Of a stretch of 64,000 nucleotides of DNA, positions 1-8,454 are shown one piece after another; position 1 is the stretch's first letter, and every line of letters starts with the position of its first letter. Position numbers and translations under genes: made by a program. Below the pieces are notes generated by a model. It did no database searches. It worked only from the letters and a program-made list of their open reading frames with translations, and was not told the origin of the DNA. The DNA is from Methanosarcina sp. UBA289 (lineage in GTDB: Archaea; Halobacteriota; Methanosarcinia; Methanosarcinales; Methanosarcinaceae), in assembly GCA_002496565.1 (NCBI GenBank), contig DAKJ01000018.1, forward strand, positions 124,001-188,000. Reading direction: 5' to 3'.

Positions 1-51
1 TGCTAAAAATATCCTTCAGGCGATTGTCCTGACTGTTGTAACTAAGTAGTT

Positions 52-103
52 TAAGGGAAAAGGAAGTGTTAATCTTCCGGGGATCTAATCCCCACATCCC
101 TTA
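52..103. other. Possible three-way-junction RNA element
   Basis: Perfect complementarity is visible at three places. An outer 7-bp helix pairs TAAGGGA (52-58) with TCCCTTA (97-103). Inside are a 5-bp stem with a 7-nt loop (62-66 with 74-78) and a 5-bp stem with a 5-nt loop (79-83 with 89-93). CCA follows at 104-106. A further hairpin with 5-bp stem and 7-nt loop lies at 16-32. The element sits just beyond the 3' end of the minus-strand adenylate kinase-like gene. It could fold on either strand. It is not a canonical tRNA: the D arm is absent, the anticodon-like loop lacks U33 and ACA separates the last stem from the outer helix. Confidence 0.35.
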
Positions 104-150
104 CCAATTTCCTTCTGTTCTTAATTCAAAAACAATTAAGTTAAGAATAA

Positions 151-699
151 TTAAGGAACCAAATCAATCCAATCAATTGATCCCGGTTTATACTCGGACA
201 GTTCTTCTTCATTGCCGTTTAAAATATGATCTACTATTTTTTCTATATCCTGTCCTGTTTCTTCAATGCTTTTCCCTGTCGTATTTATTTCAAAGACTTT
301 CTCACACCATTCAAAGGCTTCAACCAAGATAACATCGAGAGCTTCAGCCTCAATATTTTCTCTTATTTTCTCTTCCGAATAGCCGCGTGCTTTCAGCCTT
401 CTTTCCAATTCAGGAGGGCATACTCTGAGTACAATCACAATGTCCGCGATGTAATGGGCAAGATGACTCTCAAGAACTATTACCTCATTTTCCTTTCCAC
501 CAATAATTTCTTCAAGGCGCTTCCTGACAAGTTCCATATCCGCAATAACCGCATCTCTCTCCACATCGATCTCGGTGTAAAGATGCTCTTCTTTGATCAT
601 TTCGTTAAGGTGGATTATTTTCCAGTGCCTTTTTCTTTCAAGAAACTTACTTACTGAGGTTTTTCCAGTCCCCGGAGTACCGGTGAGTCCTATTAACAT
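151..699 (-). CDS. Adenylate kinase-like NTPase, Fap7/AK6 family
   Basis: Small P-loop nucleotide kinase of the archaeal Fap7/AK6 group. Family members have adenylate kinase or ATPase activity, and the eukaryotic member helps mature the small ribosomal subunit. The Walker A motif GTPGTGKT lies near residues 7-14, immediately after the start as is usual for the family. A central LESHLAHY segment and the following VLRVCPPELERRLKARGY lid-like region fit the fold. I chose the Met directly before LIGLTGTPG, giving 182 residues. The frame stays open to another ATG at 744, which would add 15 unconserved-looking residues; neither start has a clear ribosome binding site. No operon partner is evident on the left within the window. 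Confidence 0.88.
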   Translation of the reverse strand: MLIGLTGTPGTGKTSVSKFLERKRHWKIIHLNEMIKEEHLYTEIDVERDAVIADMELVRKRLEEIIGGKENEVIVLESHLAHYIADIVIVLRVCPPELERRLKARGYSEEKIRENIEAEALDVILVEAFEWCEKVFEINTTGKSIEETGQDIEKIVDHILNGNEEELSEYKPGSIDWIDLVP

Positions 700-851
700 G
701 GGAGAAAAGAACGAGTTTATATCAATTATACTTAATGCAGCCATGAAAAATTATTTGAGAAAAATATTACTGAGTATTTTCATACAAATTATTTCATATG
801 GTTAGATCATAACGATGTCTGTTGTCTTTTGCTTTTTCAAGTTGGAAGTCT

Positions 852-873
852 AACCGTTTATTCTTTAACGGTT
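852..873. other. Inverted repeat (hairpin) between genes
   Basis: AACCGTT (852-858) and AACGGTT (867-873) form a perfect 7-bp stem with an 8-nt loop. On the plus strand a short T run follows, but both flanking genes are on the minus strand, so a terminator role is uncertain. The rest of 745-981 shows no coding potential. Confidence 0.35.
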
Positions 874-981
874 TTTCTACAATTTGATAAAGAATAAAAA
901 AGAGTGTTTTAAAGATAAAACTTGAGAAAACGACCTCAATAAATATTTCCTATCAAGCTGTATTTCGCAATCCAAACCATT

Positions 982-1212
982 TTATTCTTTCAAAGTTCCG
1001 ATAACAGGATAATCCTTAAATATTTCAGGTCCGTGAGGGGCCTCGTCCATTTCTTCAGTAAGGTCTTTTCCTGCATCATGAAGTCCCTGGTGAGTACCAC
1101 CCTCCCATAAATAACTGTCTGAGACATCATAGACCTGACCCTGATAGGCAATGTACATCTTACCATTTTTACCATTATGTTCTGCAAGTTCTTCAAGTGT
1201 GTACTCTTTCAT
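982..1212 (-). CDS. Cytochrome b5-like heme-binding domain protein
   Basis: A 76-residue single-domain protein resembling the cytochrome b5/steroid-binding fold. The pattern MYIAYQGQVYDVSDSYLW, then GTHQGLHDAGKDLTEEM, then HGPEIFKDYPVIGTL matches small prokaryotic members of this family, with the His in the GxHxGLHDAGKDLT region as a likely heme ligand. Family knowledge suggests heme binding and electron transfer in the cytoplasm; the substrate is unknown. The start is decided by GGAGGT seven bases upstream of the ATG at 1212, so the upstream in-frame ATG at 1227, which overlaps that site, is rejected. It lies 61 bp downstream of the thioredoxin-domain gene on the same strand. Confidence 0.85.
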   Translation of the reverse strand: MKEYTLEELAEHNGKNGKMYIAYQGQVYDVSDSYLWEGGTHQGLHDAGKDLTEEMDEAPHGPEIFKDYPVIGTLKE

Positions 1213-1273
1213 TTTCCATACCTCCATTTTAATATTAATAATTCATGACCAAAACCTTCAGTTTTAGCTATAG

Positions 1274-3367
1274 TCATACATTTAACATTCTTAACATCTC
1301 ATTGATCTCAGTAGTAGGAAGCTGACATTGATAATTCTGGCAGACGTATGCGGTAGCTTTTCCCTCTATAGGGACCTGTTCTTTCGCATATTTTGCCAGA
1401 GTTGTAATTTCAGGGTCCTTTCCTTCAGGTCTGAAAACCAGCACTTTATTAGGAATGAAGTAAGCCCAGAGCTCTTCGAGCATGTGTTCAGTGTCCTGAG
1501 ATTCATGCTTTCCAGTAATTACCACTTGATAAGTTGGACCTAAGCCAAAGTCAAGTGCTGATAAGAACTGAGTATACCCAGAGGGTATTTTTCCAACGAG
1601 ATTTGAAAAAGCTCGTTCCAGCCCTTGAGATCTATCTTCCAGTTTAGGATTTGCAGTTATTCTAGAAAGTCTAAGAAGATTCAGCATCTCAATAGAATTG
1701 CCTGAAGGTATGGCTGCGTCCGCAAACTCCTTTTTCCTGAAAATAAGTGATTCGCTGTCATCAGCCGTAAAGAAGAAACCCCCCTGAATTGGATCCCAGA
1801 AATGTTCGAGAAATTCTCTGTTGAGGCAAAGGGCTGCTTTAAGATAATTCAGTTTAAATCCTGCCTCGTAAAGTTCAATGAGTCCATGTATGAGGAATGA
1901 ATAGTCATCGGCAGTTCCGGAAATGCCGGATTTTCCTTCTCTATATCGGTGAAGCAATCGTATATCAGGACTGTAAAGACTCTTGAGAATAAAATCTGCA
2001 GCTCTTTCGGCAGCTTTCAGATACTTCTCATCTCCAAAGACCTGAAAACCTTTTGCAAGAGCTGCAATCATAAGTCCATTCCAATCAGTCAGAACTTTGT
2101 CGTCTTTTGCAGGTCTTTTACGTTTATTCCGGACTGATAGGAGCTTTTCTTTAGCCAGCTTTACCCGGCTCTCGACTTCATCAACTGGAATTTTTAATTC
2201 GGAAGCCAGGGCTTCGAGAGAATGGGACATATAAAAAATGTTAGTTCCGGTCTTTTTACCTCTTATTTCTTCTTCGAAGTTACCTACTTCACTGAGATTA
2301 AATACTTTTGTAATCAGTTCAGAATCCTCAGGGCTAAGAACACTTCGGACTTCTTCTAAAGTCCAGAGATAATACTTTCCTTCCTCTCCCTCAACATCAG
2401 CATCTTCCCCGCAATAAAATCCACCTTCCGGAGATGTAAGATCTCTTAATACATAATCGAAAATTCCCTCTGCTGCTTCCCTATACAGTTTCTTTCCGGT
2501 AACCTGATATACTTCTGTATATGCAGTTGCGATAAGAGCCTGGTCGTATAGCATTTTTTCAAAATGTGGGACAATCCACTTATTATCTGTAGAGTAACGG
2601 TGGAAACCCGAACCCAAATGATCATGGATTCCTCCCCTATACATATTTTCCAGTGTATATTCAACCATGTAAAGAGCTTCGGGATTCCCGCTGCGTCTCC
2701 AGTAGCGGAGCAAAAAGAAAATTTTGTGTGGAGTAGGGAATTTGGGAGCTCTTTCAAAACCACCGTATTCATTGTCAAAAGAAGTCAGCAGTTCTTCGTA
2801 AGCTTCCTCAATTATTGATTCTCCTATGCACTCTCCTGCGGATTCGGAAATCATATTCTGGATAGTAGATGTGATTTTTTCAGCTGACTCGAGGACCTCT
2901 TCGTGCTGTCTGTTCCAGATCTCTTCTATTCTGGGCACGAGTTCGAGCATCCCAGTCTGGCTAAAACGGGAATTTTTGGGGATATATGTTCCTGCAAAAA
3001 AGGGCTTCATATTAGGAGTCATAATAATATTAAGAGGCCATCCACCTCTTCCAAGAATTATCTGGCAAACTGTCATATAAATATTGTCAATGTCCGGCCG
3101 TTCTTCTCTGTCTACTTTTATGCAAACAAAAGCCCTGTTCATGAGTCTTGCCACCTCTTCATCTTCAAAAGACTCATGAGCCATTACATGGCACCAATGA
3201 CAGGTGGAATATCCAATTGACAGAAAAATAGGTTTATTTTCTCTCCTGGATTTCTCAAAAGCTTCTTCTCCCCAGGGATACCAGTCAACAGGATTATAGG
3301 CATGCTGGAGGAGATACGGGCTCTTTTCATTTATTAGACGGTTAGGCTTTCTGTATTCTTCTCCCAG
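1274..3367 (-). CDS. DUF255 thioredoxin-fold protein (YyaL/SSP411 family)
   Basis: About 697 residues. The N-terminal thioredoxin-like DUF255 domain has LINEKSPYLLQHAYNPVDWY near residues 11-30 and a CHWC redox motif at 56-59. The C-terminal half is an alpha/alpha toroid like N-acylglucosamine 2-epimerases, with HFEKMLYDQA, FYCGEDADVEGEEGKYY and KDDKVLTDWNGLMIAALAK as hallmark segments. The role is poorly known; bacterial and mammalian relatives are called spermatogenesis-associated protein 20-like. The first ATG in frame (3184) lies after the CHWC motif and cannot be the start. Reading upstream restores the whole domain, and the only candidate with a ribosome binding site (GGAGG, 7-nt spacing) is a CTG at 3365-3367; an in-frame TGA lies shortly before it. 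The previous gene ends 21 bp upstream. Confidence 0.88.
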   Translation of the reverse strand: MGEEYRKPNRLINEKSPYLLQHAYNPVDWYPWGEEAFEKSRRENKPIFLSIGYSTCHWCHVMAHESFEDEEVARLMNRAFVCIKVDREERPDIDNIYMTVCQIILGRGGWPLNIIMTPNMKPFFAGTYIPKNSRFSQTGMLELVPRIEEIWNRQHEEVLESAEKITSTIQNMISESAGECIGESIIEEAYEELLTSFDNEYGGFERAPKFPTPHKIFFLLRYWRRSGNPEALYMVEYTLENMYRGGIHDHLGSGFHRYSTDNKWIVPHFEKMLYDQALIATAYTEVYQVTGKKLYREAAEGIFDYVLRDLTSPEGGFYCGEDADVEGEEGKYYLWTLEEVRSVLSPEDSELITKVFNLSEVGNFEEEIRGKKTGTNIFYMSHSLEALASELKIPVDEVESRVKLAKEKLLSVRNKRKRPAKDDKVLTDWNGLMIAALAKGFQVFGDEKYLKAAERAADFILKSLYSPDIRLLHRYREGKSGISGTADDYSFLIHGLIELYEAGFKLNYLKAALCLNREFLEHFWDPIQGGFFFTADDSESLIFRKKEFADAAIPSGNSIEMLNLLRLSRITANPKLEDRSQGLERAFSNLVGKIPSGYTQFLSALDFGLGPTYQVVITGKHESQDTEHMLEELWAYFIPNKVLVFRPEGKDPEITTLAKYAKEQVPIEGKATAYVCQNYQCQLPTTEINEMLRMLNV

Positions 3368-3388
3368 TAAAATCCCTCCGGCTTTTCT

Positions 3389-3667
3389 TCAGATGTATAT
3401 TTCTTGCCAAGAAAGCATTCCGTTTTTAAGCACTTTGGCTTTTCCTATACATTCCCTTGGTAAGGAAGTGACAGTCACTATTGCCTCCGCGCCTGAGGAA
3501 AATGCAACAACAATTATTCTATCTCTTACACTCACAATTTCCAGTGATTTTAAACAATACTGGAAATAACCTTGCACCAAATTTGCAAGTATGAAATATT
3601 TTGATTCCCCGGCTCTCCGAAAATAAGTTCTGCAGGAACGCAGATTTAACTTGTTAATAGTATCCAT
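3389..3667 (-). CDS. Small uncharacterised protein, 92 aa
   Basis: I do not recognise the family. The ATG at 3667 has GGGGAG five bases upstream, a good ribosome binding site. The stop lies 21 bp before the proposed start of the DUF255 protein, so the two are probably co-transcribed. The protein has a basic N-terminal third (LRSCRTYFRRAGESKYF) and a beta-rich middle (IVSVRDRIIVVAFSSGAEAIVTVTSL). It has two cysteines in the first half and one later, no membrane segment and no signal peptide. A redox partner of the downstream thioredoxin-fold protein is only a guess from position. Confidence 0.6.
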   Translation of the reverse strand: MDTINKLNLRSCRTYFRRAGESKYFILANLVQGYFQYCLKSLEIVSVRDRIIVVAFSSGAEAIVTVTSLPRECIGKAKVLKNGMLSWQEIYI

Positions 3668-3857
3668 TCTAACTCCCCTGATTTAAACCGATATCTATAG
3701 ATTTCATTATAAATCAATGACCAATTCTGGAGTGAACTAGTTTATCCCCAATATAATGATAACCTACTCAAGCTTTCTGTAAAGCTTGCAAATTGAAAAA
3801 TTAGGTATAGCCAAATTTCCCCACTTTAAATATTCATCCCCTGAATATCAATATATC

Positions 3858-3895
3858 GGTATTCTAAGAGATTATTGGTATTCTAGGAGATTATT
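3858..3895. repeat. 19-bp tandem duplication
   Basis: GGTATTCTAAGAGATTATT at 3858-3876 is followed at once by a copy with one mismatch (3877-3895). It lies in the 405-bp gap 3668-4072, which otherwise shows only AT-rich sequence and no gene. Confidence 0.8.
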
Positions 3896-4072
3896 TTTCT
3901 AATATATTAACAAGTTAGACAGGCTGTTTTAGAAAAAATGTAGTCAGGGAACTTGTTAAATATAAATATTCGTTTCATTTTGGGTTTCAATACTTTAGTT
4001 CAGAAGAAAATAATTTTACTGACACGGTACTTTCATTCGATATTCCATATAACTATTGATTTGCAGAATATA

Positions 4073-4969
4073 TCAGGAGATTCCTTGCTTCTTTATTGAC
4101 TGGAGCTGTCCAATTTCTTCGGTTTTTTCTTCATAATTTCTTACTCCTAAGAAATTTACAACCCTTAAAGCCCTATATGACTGCTCCTGCTTTTTCTCGG
4201 CTTTCCTAGCTTGATATACCCTTATAGAACGAAAAAGGTCGATTTTTCGGAATTCTGGCCAGAAAGGAGCACAGAAGTAAGCCGCACATTCACTTCCATT
4301 AGCCTGCCAGGGAAGGAAATTCGAAACCCTTTCATCGCCACCAGTGCGGATGACAAGATCTACATTCGGAACGGAGACTCCAGTGGCGGGATAGAGATGT
4401 TTTGAGATAAGGTTTTCATCCACATCTTCAAGAGAGAGTTCCCTACTGGAAATACAACTTGCAATATCACGGACTGCCTGAATGATATCCTGCCTGCCTC
4501 CATAGGCAATAGCAACGTTAAGGTGAAACTTCCTGTATTTTTCCGTAGCTTTTTCTATTTTTTCGATTGATTCATTCAGAAAAGCAGGTAATTTTGACCT
4601 ATCTCCTATAACGCGAACCTGCATTTCTCGTTCATGTGTCCTTGGGTCAGAGTAGATTTTCAGGAACTTTTCATTGATGAGATTGAATAGACCGTCAACT
4701 TCTTCTTCGGAGCGCTGAAAATTTTCCGTAGAAAAAGCATAAAGTGTAAGCTGCTTTACCCCTATCTCATAACACCACTCAATTACCTTTTCGGTAACTT
4801 CTGCGCCCATTGCATGCCCGAAACTTCGAGCTTTTCCCAGCTGCCCCGCATATCTACGGTTCCCATCCATAATCACAGCTATGTGATGCGGAATTTCTGA
4901 ATTCAGAATCTTTATTTTGAGTCTTCGTTCATACTCATCATAAAAAACACCGAAGATGCTGTTTTTCAA
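4073..4969 (-). CDS. uppS: Cis-prenyltransferase (polyprenyl diphosphate synthase)
   Basis: Archaeal undecaprenyl/polyprenyl diphosphate synthase family enzyme that adds isoprene units in cis to a short allylic diphosphate and so makes the lipid carrier for surface glycans. Hallmarks are HIAVIMDGNRRYA (catalytic Asp), LYAFSTENFQR, and the substrate-binding RTGGDERVSNFLPWQ. The open frame reaches a TTG at 5116, but the first 49 residues are not family-like and no ribosome binding site precedes it. A TTG at 4967-4969, before the conserved FYDEYERRL segment and after AGGA, gives a 298-residue protein of normal length, so I prefer it with moderate certainty. The gene is divergent from the surface-polysaccharide island, which would use its product. 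Confidence 0.9.
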   Translation of the reverse strand: MKNSIFGVFYDEYERRLKIKILNSEIPHHIAVIMDGNRRYAGQLGKARSFGHAMGAEVTEKVIEWCYEIGVKQLTLYAFSTENFQRSEEEVDGLFNLINEKFLKIYSDPRTHEREMQVRVIGDRSKLPAFLNESIEKIEKATEKYRKFHLNVAIAYGGRQDIIQAVRDIASCISSRELSLEDVDENLISKHLYPATGVSVPNVDLVIRTGGDERVSNFLPWQANGSECAAYFCAPFWPEFRKIDLFRSIRVYQARKAEKKQEQSYRALRVVNFLGVRNYEEKTEEIGQLQSIKKQGIS

Positions 4970-5116
4970 AGAGCGAAGTCCTGCCTTGAAGATTCCCTTG
5001 TTGCTGGGTATAATTCTTAAATTTCTAATACGTTTTCCTCCTGAGAATATCCAGAGGTGATAAATATCCGCGTAGATTTTTATTCTTAACGGAGACTCAT
5101 ATCCTCTCTTGTCCAA

Positions 5117-5579
5117 GAGATTAATATTTCTTTTGCTTAAAATTCTATTTTTCCGAAAAATATACCTAATATCTTATTCAGTTACATATGTTCTTTTGTT
5201 ATATTTACACTATTAGGGTAGTGTTAAATCAACATGTCATCGAGAAATTATGTCATATAATGACTAGTTATTCGCAGAAAATTAAACTTGTGAGTATAAA
5301 AGGATTCTGCTGAGCATTCAAAGTCGATCAAGATCACCCAATTTAACCATTTCTAGTGAATATAAGATTCTTTTTAAAATAATATCACAGTTCATTCTTG
5401 GTTAATAATTGCCAGATATTTCAATAAAGATCACAGAGTCACTTATTCTACGAAAAAACAATCAAGTGACTAATAGATGAAATCTGGCACTAAAAAATAC
5501 TCATCCTTTCTTTATGAAAATAGACAGAAAGTTTATCAAGCATGCACTCATTATATTAATTGGGAAGGAGGGGTATTAA
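5117..5579. promoter_or_regulatory. Divergent control region, uppS / surface island
   Basis: No gene is visible. Two inverted repeats could be operators: ACACTA (5207-5212) with TAGTGT (5219-5224), and GTCAT (5252-5256) with ATGAC (5260-5264). The heptamer ATGTCAT occurs twice (5234-5240 and 5250-5256). A strong ribosome binding site (GGAAGGAGG) ends a few bases before the ATG at 5580. Regulation is inferred only from these patterns and the divergent gene order. Confidence 0.4.
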
Positions 5580-6356
5580 ATGTTAACATATCCTAAGCTA
5601 GATTTTACTCTTAACAAATTCAGGCAACTATGCTGTTCAATGGAGAAAAAATATAATTTTATCACTATGAACGAGTACGTGACTGCAGGTGATCAGCTTC
5701 CCGAACGTTTCATATTGATGCGTCATGACGTAGATAGAGCGGCAAAGAATGCACTCAAGATTGCAAGTATAGAAGAGGAGTTTGGCATACGAGCAACCTA
5801 CTACTTCAGAACCTCTAAGAAAACTTTTGTTCCCAAGATTATAAAAGATATTGAAAAGATGGGACATGAGATCGGATATCATTATGAAACTTTGAGTAGG
5901 ACAAACGGAGACCTTGGGAAAGCAATCAAATTATTCGAGAAAGATGTGAATAAATTTAGAAGTATCTGTAACCTCAAAACTATCTGTATGCATGGTGCCG
6001 TACTGTCTAGACATGACAGTAGAGATCTATGGAAATATTATGATTTTAGAGCTTATGGACTTACCGGAGAGGCCTATTTATCTGCCGGGAAAAATCTCAA
6101 TTATTTCACTGACACAGGTAGAAGCTGGAACTCAAAGAATAACTTGAGAGACTTCATTCCCGGTAAAACCGAACAGATCTTTGCTGAAACAACTGATGAT
6201 CTTATAAAATTGATTGAGAGTCAAGAAATAAGAAATTTCTATATTTCACTTCATCCGGAAAGATGGAAATCAAATGTTGTCAACTGGGGGATATACTGGT
6301 TACAGGATTTTGTATTTAATTCTGGGAAGAAAGTTTTGACAACGGTGAGAACATGA
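5580..6356 (+). CDS. NodB-like polysaccharide deacetylase
   Basis: 258 residues with the carbohydrate esterase 4 (NodB) layout. RHDVD at 48-52 supplies the catalytic base and metal Asp, and GHEIGYHYE near 95-103 supplies the two metal histidines (HxxxxH). CMHGAV near 136-141 and SLHPERW near 240-246 correspond to later NodB motifs. Such enzymes remove N- or O-acetyl groups from amino sugars. The start has GGAAGGAGGGG upstream. The gene opens the surface island and its stop overlaps the next start as ATGA, so the pair is translationally coupled. No signal peptide is seen, so it may act on a cytoplasmic or membrane-bound intermediate. Confidence 0.85.
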   Translation: MLTYPKLDFTLNKFRQLCCSMEKKYNFITMNEYVTAGDQLPERFILMRHDVDRAAKNALKIASIEEEFGIRATYYFRTSKKTFVPKIIKDIEKMGHEIGYHYETLSRTNGDLGKAIKLFEKDVNKFRSICNLKTICMHGAVLSRHDSRDLWKYYDFRAYGLTGEAYLSAGKNLNYFTDTGRSWNSKNNLRDFIPGKTEQIFAETTDDLIKLIESQEIRNFYISLHPERWKSNVVNWGIYWLQDFVFNSGKKVLTTVRT

Positions 6357-7375
6357 CAGATATTGCATCTAACATTAGGTGCGAAGACTGGAAAAAATTT
6401 TTAGACAATTTTAATACGGCTAGTATTTATCATACTCCAATGTGGAAAAAATTTTTAGAAAATACATTTGATTATGACCCCCAATACCTTTTTGCAAAAG
6501 ATGATTCTGGAAATTTAATAGGGTTATTACCTTTGTTTTATGTTAAAAGTAAATTAACAGCTAATAGATTATGTTCTGCACCTTTTTCTCATTCTTGTGG
6601 ATGCCTTGGTTCTGAGGATTCCAAAAATGTCCTTCTCGATGAGGCAATAAATAGGTATTCAAAATTAAATGCTTCTTATTTTGAGATTAGGAATTTTGTA
6701 GAAGGATTAAAGCATCAAAATTCGTTCTCCACTTATATATTAGAACTATCCTCAGACATCGGAGAAACGTGGAATAAGCTAGATAAAGAAAGCGTCAGGA
6801 GAGCGATTACAAAATCGAAAAAGATGAAGGTAGAGGTTAACGCTGGGAAAGACTTAGAGGATTTAAAAGATTTCTATGAACTTAATTGTATTAATAAAAG
6901 AGAAAGTGGAGTACCCTGCCATCCCTGGAAGTTTTTTAAAAATATGTTTGAGTTCTTGGACGGAAATGTATCTCTTTACACCGCAAAATATAACGACATG
7001 CTCATTGCCGGTGGCGTTTTTTTGTATTATTCAGATACGGTGATTTATGGATATAGTGCCTCTCATCCTGATTATCTTAACTTTTATCCCAATAATGCAT
7101 TCATCTGGAAAAGTATAGAAGATGCATGTGTAGATGGGTATAAATATTTCGACTTTGGCCGTGTGTCTTACGACAACAAAGGATTAATAAATTTCAAAAA
7201 AAGATGGGGAACAGTTGAAACAAAATTATATTACAGTTATTATCCGCAAACTCCAGAGACCTTAGCTGGAAATCGAGAAACCCTTAAATATAAATTAGCA
7301 ACGAGCGCGATTCAGAAAATGCCATCGATATTTTACAAAAAGTTTAGTGACAATGTGTTTGAATATTTTGGGTGA
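6353..7375 (+). CDS. FemAB-like GNAT-fold transferase
   Basis: 340 residues resembling the FemAB/BioF2-like acetyltransferase families found in exopolysaccharide clusters. N-terminal WKKFLDNFNTASIYHTPMWK, central ESVRRAITKSKKMKVEV and C-terminal FDFGRVSYDNKGLINFKKRW are the usual family signatures. Bacterial FemAB proteins move aminoacyl groups from tRNA to cell-wall peptides. Methanosarcina has no murein, so here the acceptor is probably a glycan intermediate, with an acyl or aminoacyl donor. It overlaps the deacetylase by 4 bp; deacetylation followed by N-acylation of the freed amine is an attractive inference for the pair. Confidence 0.8.
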   Translation: MTDIASNIRCEDWKKFLDNFNTASIYHTPMWKKFLENTFDYDPQYLFAKDDSGNLIGLLPLFYVKSKLTANRLCSAPFSHSCGCLGSEDSKNVLLDEAINRYSKLNASYFEIRNFVEGLKHQNSFSTYILELSSDIGETWNKLDKESVRRAITKSKKMKVEVNAGKDLEDLKDFYELNCINKRESGVPCHPWKFFKNMFEFLDGNVSLYTAKYNDMLIAGGVFLYYSDTVIYGYSASHPDYLNFYPNNAFIWKSIEDACVDGYKYFDFGRVSYDNKGLINFKKRWGTVETKLYYSYYPQTPETLAGNRETLKYKLATSAIQKMPSIFYKKFSDNVFEYFG

Positions 7376-7379
7376 AATT

Positions 7380-8417
7380 ATGAGAATTGTTATTTGTATG
7401 AATCATCCTGGCCATGTACACCTATTTAAAAATTTTATTTGGAGTATGCGGAAAAGAGGACATGAAATAATAATTGCAGCAACTGAAAAGGATGTATCAT
7501 TCAAATTATTAGACAACTATGACTTCAATTACATCAATCTCGGCAGTTATGGAACTTCCTTAATGCAAAAGCTAGTGAATTTGCCGATAATTGACTTGAG
7601 ATTGTATAAAGAAGTTAAAAAATTTGGTCCAGATATATTTGTAGGAATGGGATCTATTTTAGCAGCTCATGTTTCCTTTTTACTTCGCAAAAAATGTGTA
7701 ATTTTTGAAGATACAGAACATAGTACAGAGCAAATCAGGCTCTATCTACCTTTTACTGACGTTGTCTGTACCCCATCATGTTTCAAAGACAACCTTGGAA
7801 AAAAACAAGTGAGGTACAATGGTTATCACGAATTAGCATATTTGCACCCAAATTATTTCACGCCAAACTCAAATGTCCTTAGAGAACTTGGACTTAAAGA
7901 GAATGATGTATTCATAATTTTGAGATTTGTATCATGGAATGCAACACACGATCATGGACATACTGGCTTGACGTTTGAGGATAAAAGAAATGCTGTAAAC
8001 GAGCTTAGTAAGTATGGACGTGTTTTCATAACTTCAGAAAAACCTCTTCAGAAAGAATTTGAAAAGTATCGAATCACAGTTTCACCTGAAAAAATTCATG
8101 ATCTGTTATACTATGCAACTCTTCTTTATGGGGAAAGTGCAACAATGGCTTCTGAGTGCGCTGTGCTGGGGACGCATGCTATCTTCTGCGATTATGCAGG
8201 AAGGGGATATACGGATGAAGAAGAGAAGTATACACTTGTGTATAATTTTCACGATGAAAACACAATGGGAAAGGATTCTTTAGTCAAGGCCTCAGAATTA
8301 TTGAATGATCCAAATATAAAGCAGAAATCAAGAGAAAAAAGCAAGAAACTAATTTCGGAAAAAATAGACGTTACTAAATATATGGTAGAATTTGTCGAAA
8401 AATATAACAACACATGA
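7380..8417 (+). CDS. DUF354 glycosyltransferase-like protein
   Basis: 345 residues of the DUF354 family, which has a GT-B-like fold and is common in archaeal and bacterial polysaccharide clusters. The N-terminal MRIVICMNHPGHVHLFKNFI is diagnostic, followed by PDIFVGMGSILAAHVS and a C-terminal ATMASECAVLGTHAIFCDY nucleotide-sugar-type segment. I start at ATG 7380, behind GGTGA, four bases after the preceding stop; an upstream in-frame ATG at 7347 lies inside the previous gene. The substrate is unknown; context says surface glycan assembly. Confidence 0.82.
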   Translation: MRIVICMNHPGHVHLFKNFIWSMRKRGHEIIIAATEKDVSFKLLDNYDFNYINLGSYGTSLMQKLVNLPIIDLRLYKEVKKFGPDIFVGMGSILAAHVSFLLRKKCVIFEDTEHSTEQIRLYLPFTDVVCTPSCFKDNLGKKQVRYNGYHELAYLHPNYFTPNSNVLRELGLKENDVFIILRFVSWNATHDHGHTGLTFEDKRNAVNELSKYGRVFITSEKPLQKEFEKYRITVSPEKIHDLLYYATLLYGESATMASECAVLGTHAIFCDYAGRGYTDEEEKYTLVYNFHDENTMGKDSLVKASELLNDPNIKQKSREKSKKLISEKIDVTKYMVEFVEKYNNT

Positions 8418-8454
8418 TTAGCTCCTAACAATACAACATTTTTGAGGAAATGGT

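Noticed and set aside
52..106. A tRNA gene at the left edge
   Set aside because: No D arm, no U33 in the anticodon-like loop, and extra bases between the last stem and the acceptor-like helix.
3184..3186. ATG at 3184 as the start of the DUF255 protein
   Set aside because: It would remove the conserved N terminus and the CHWC motif.
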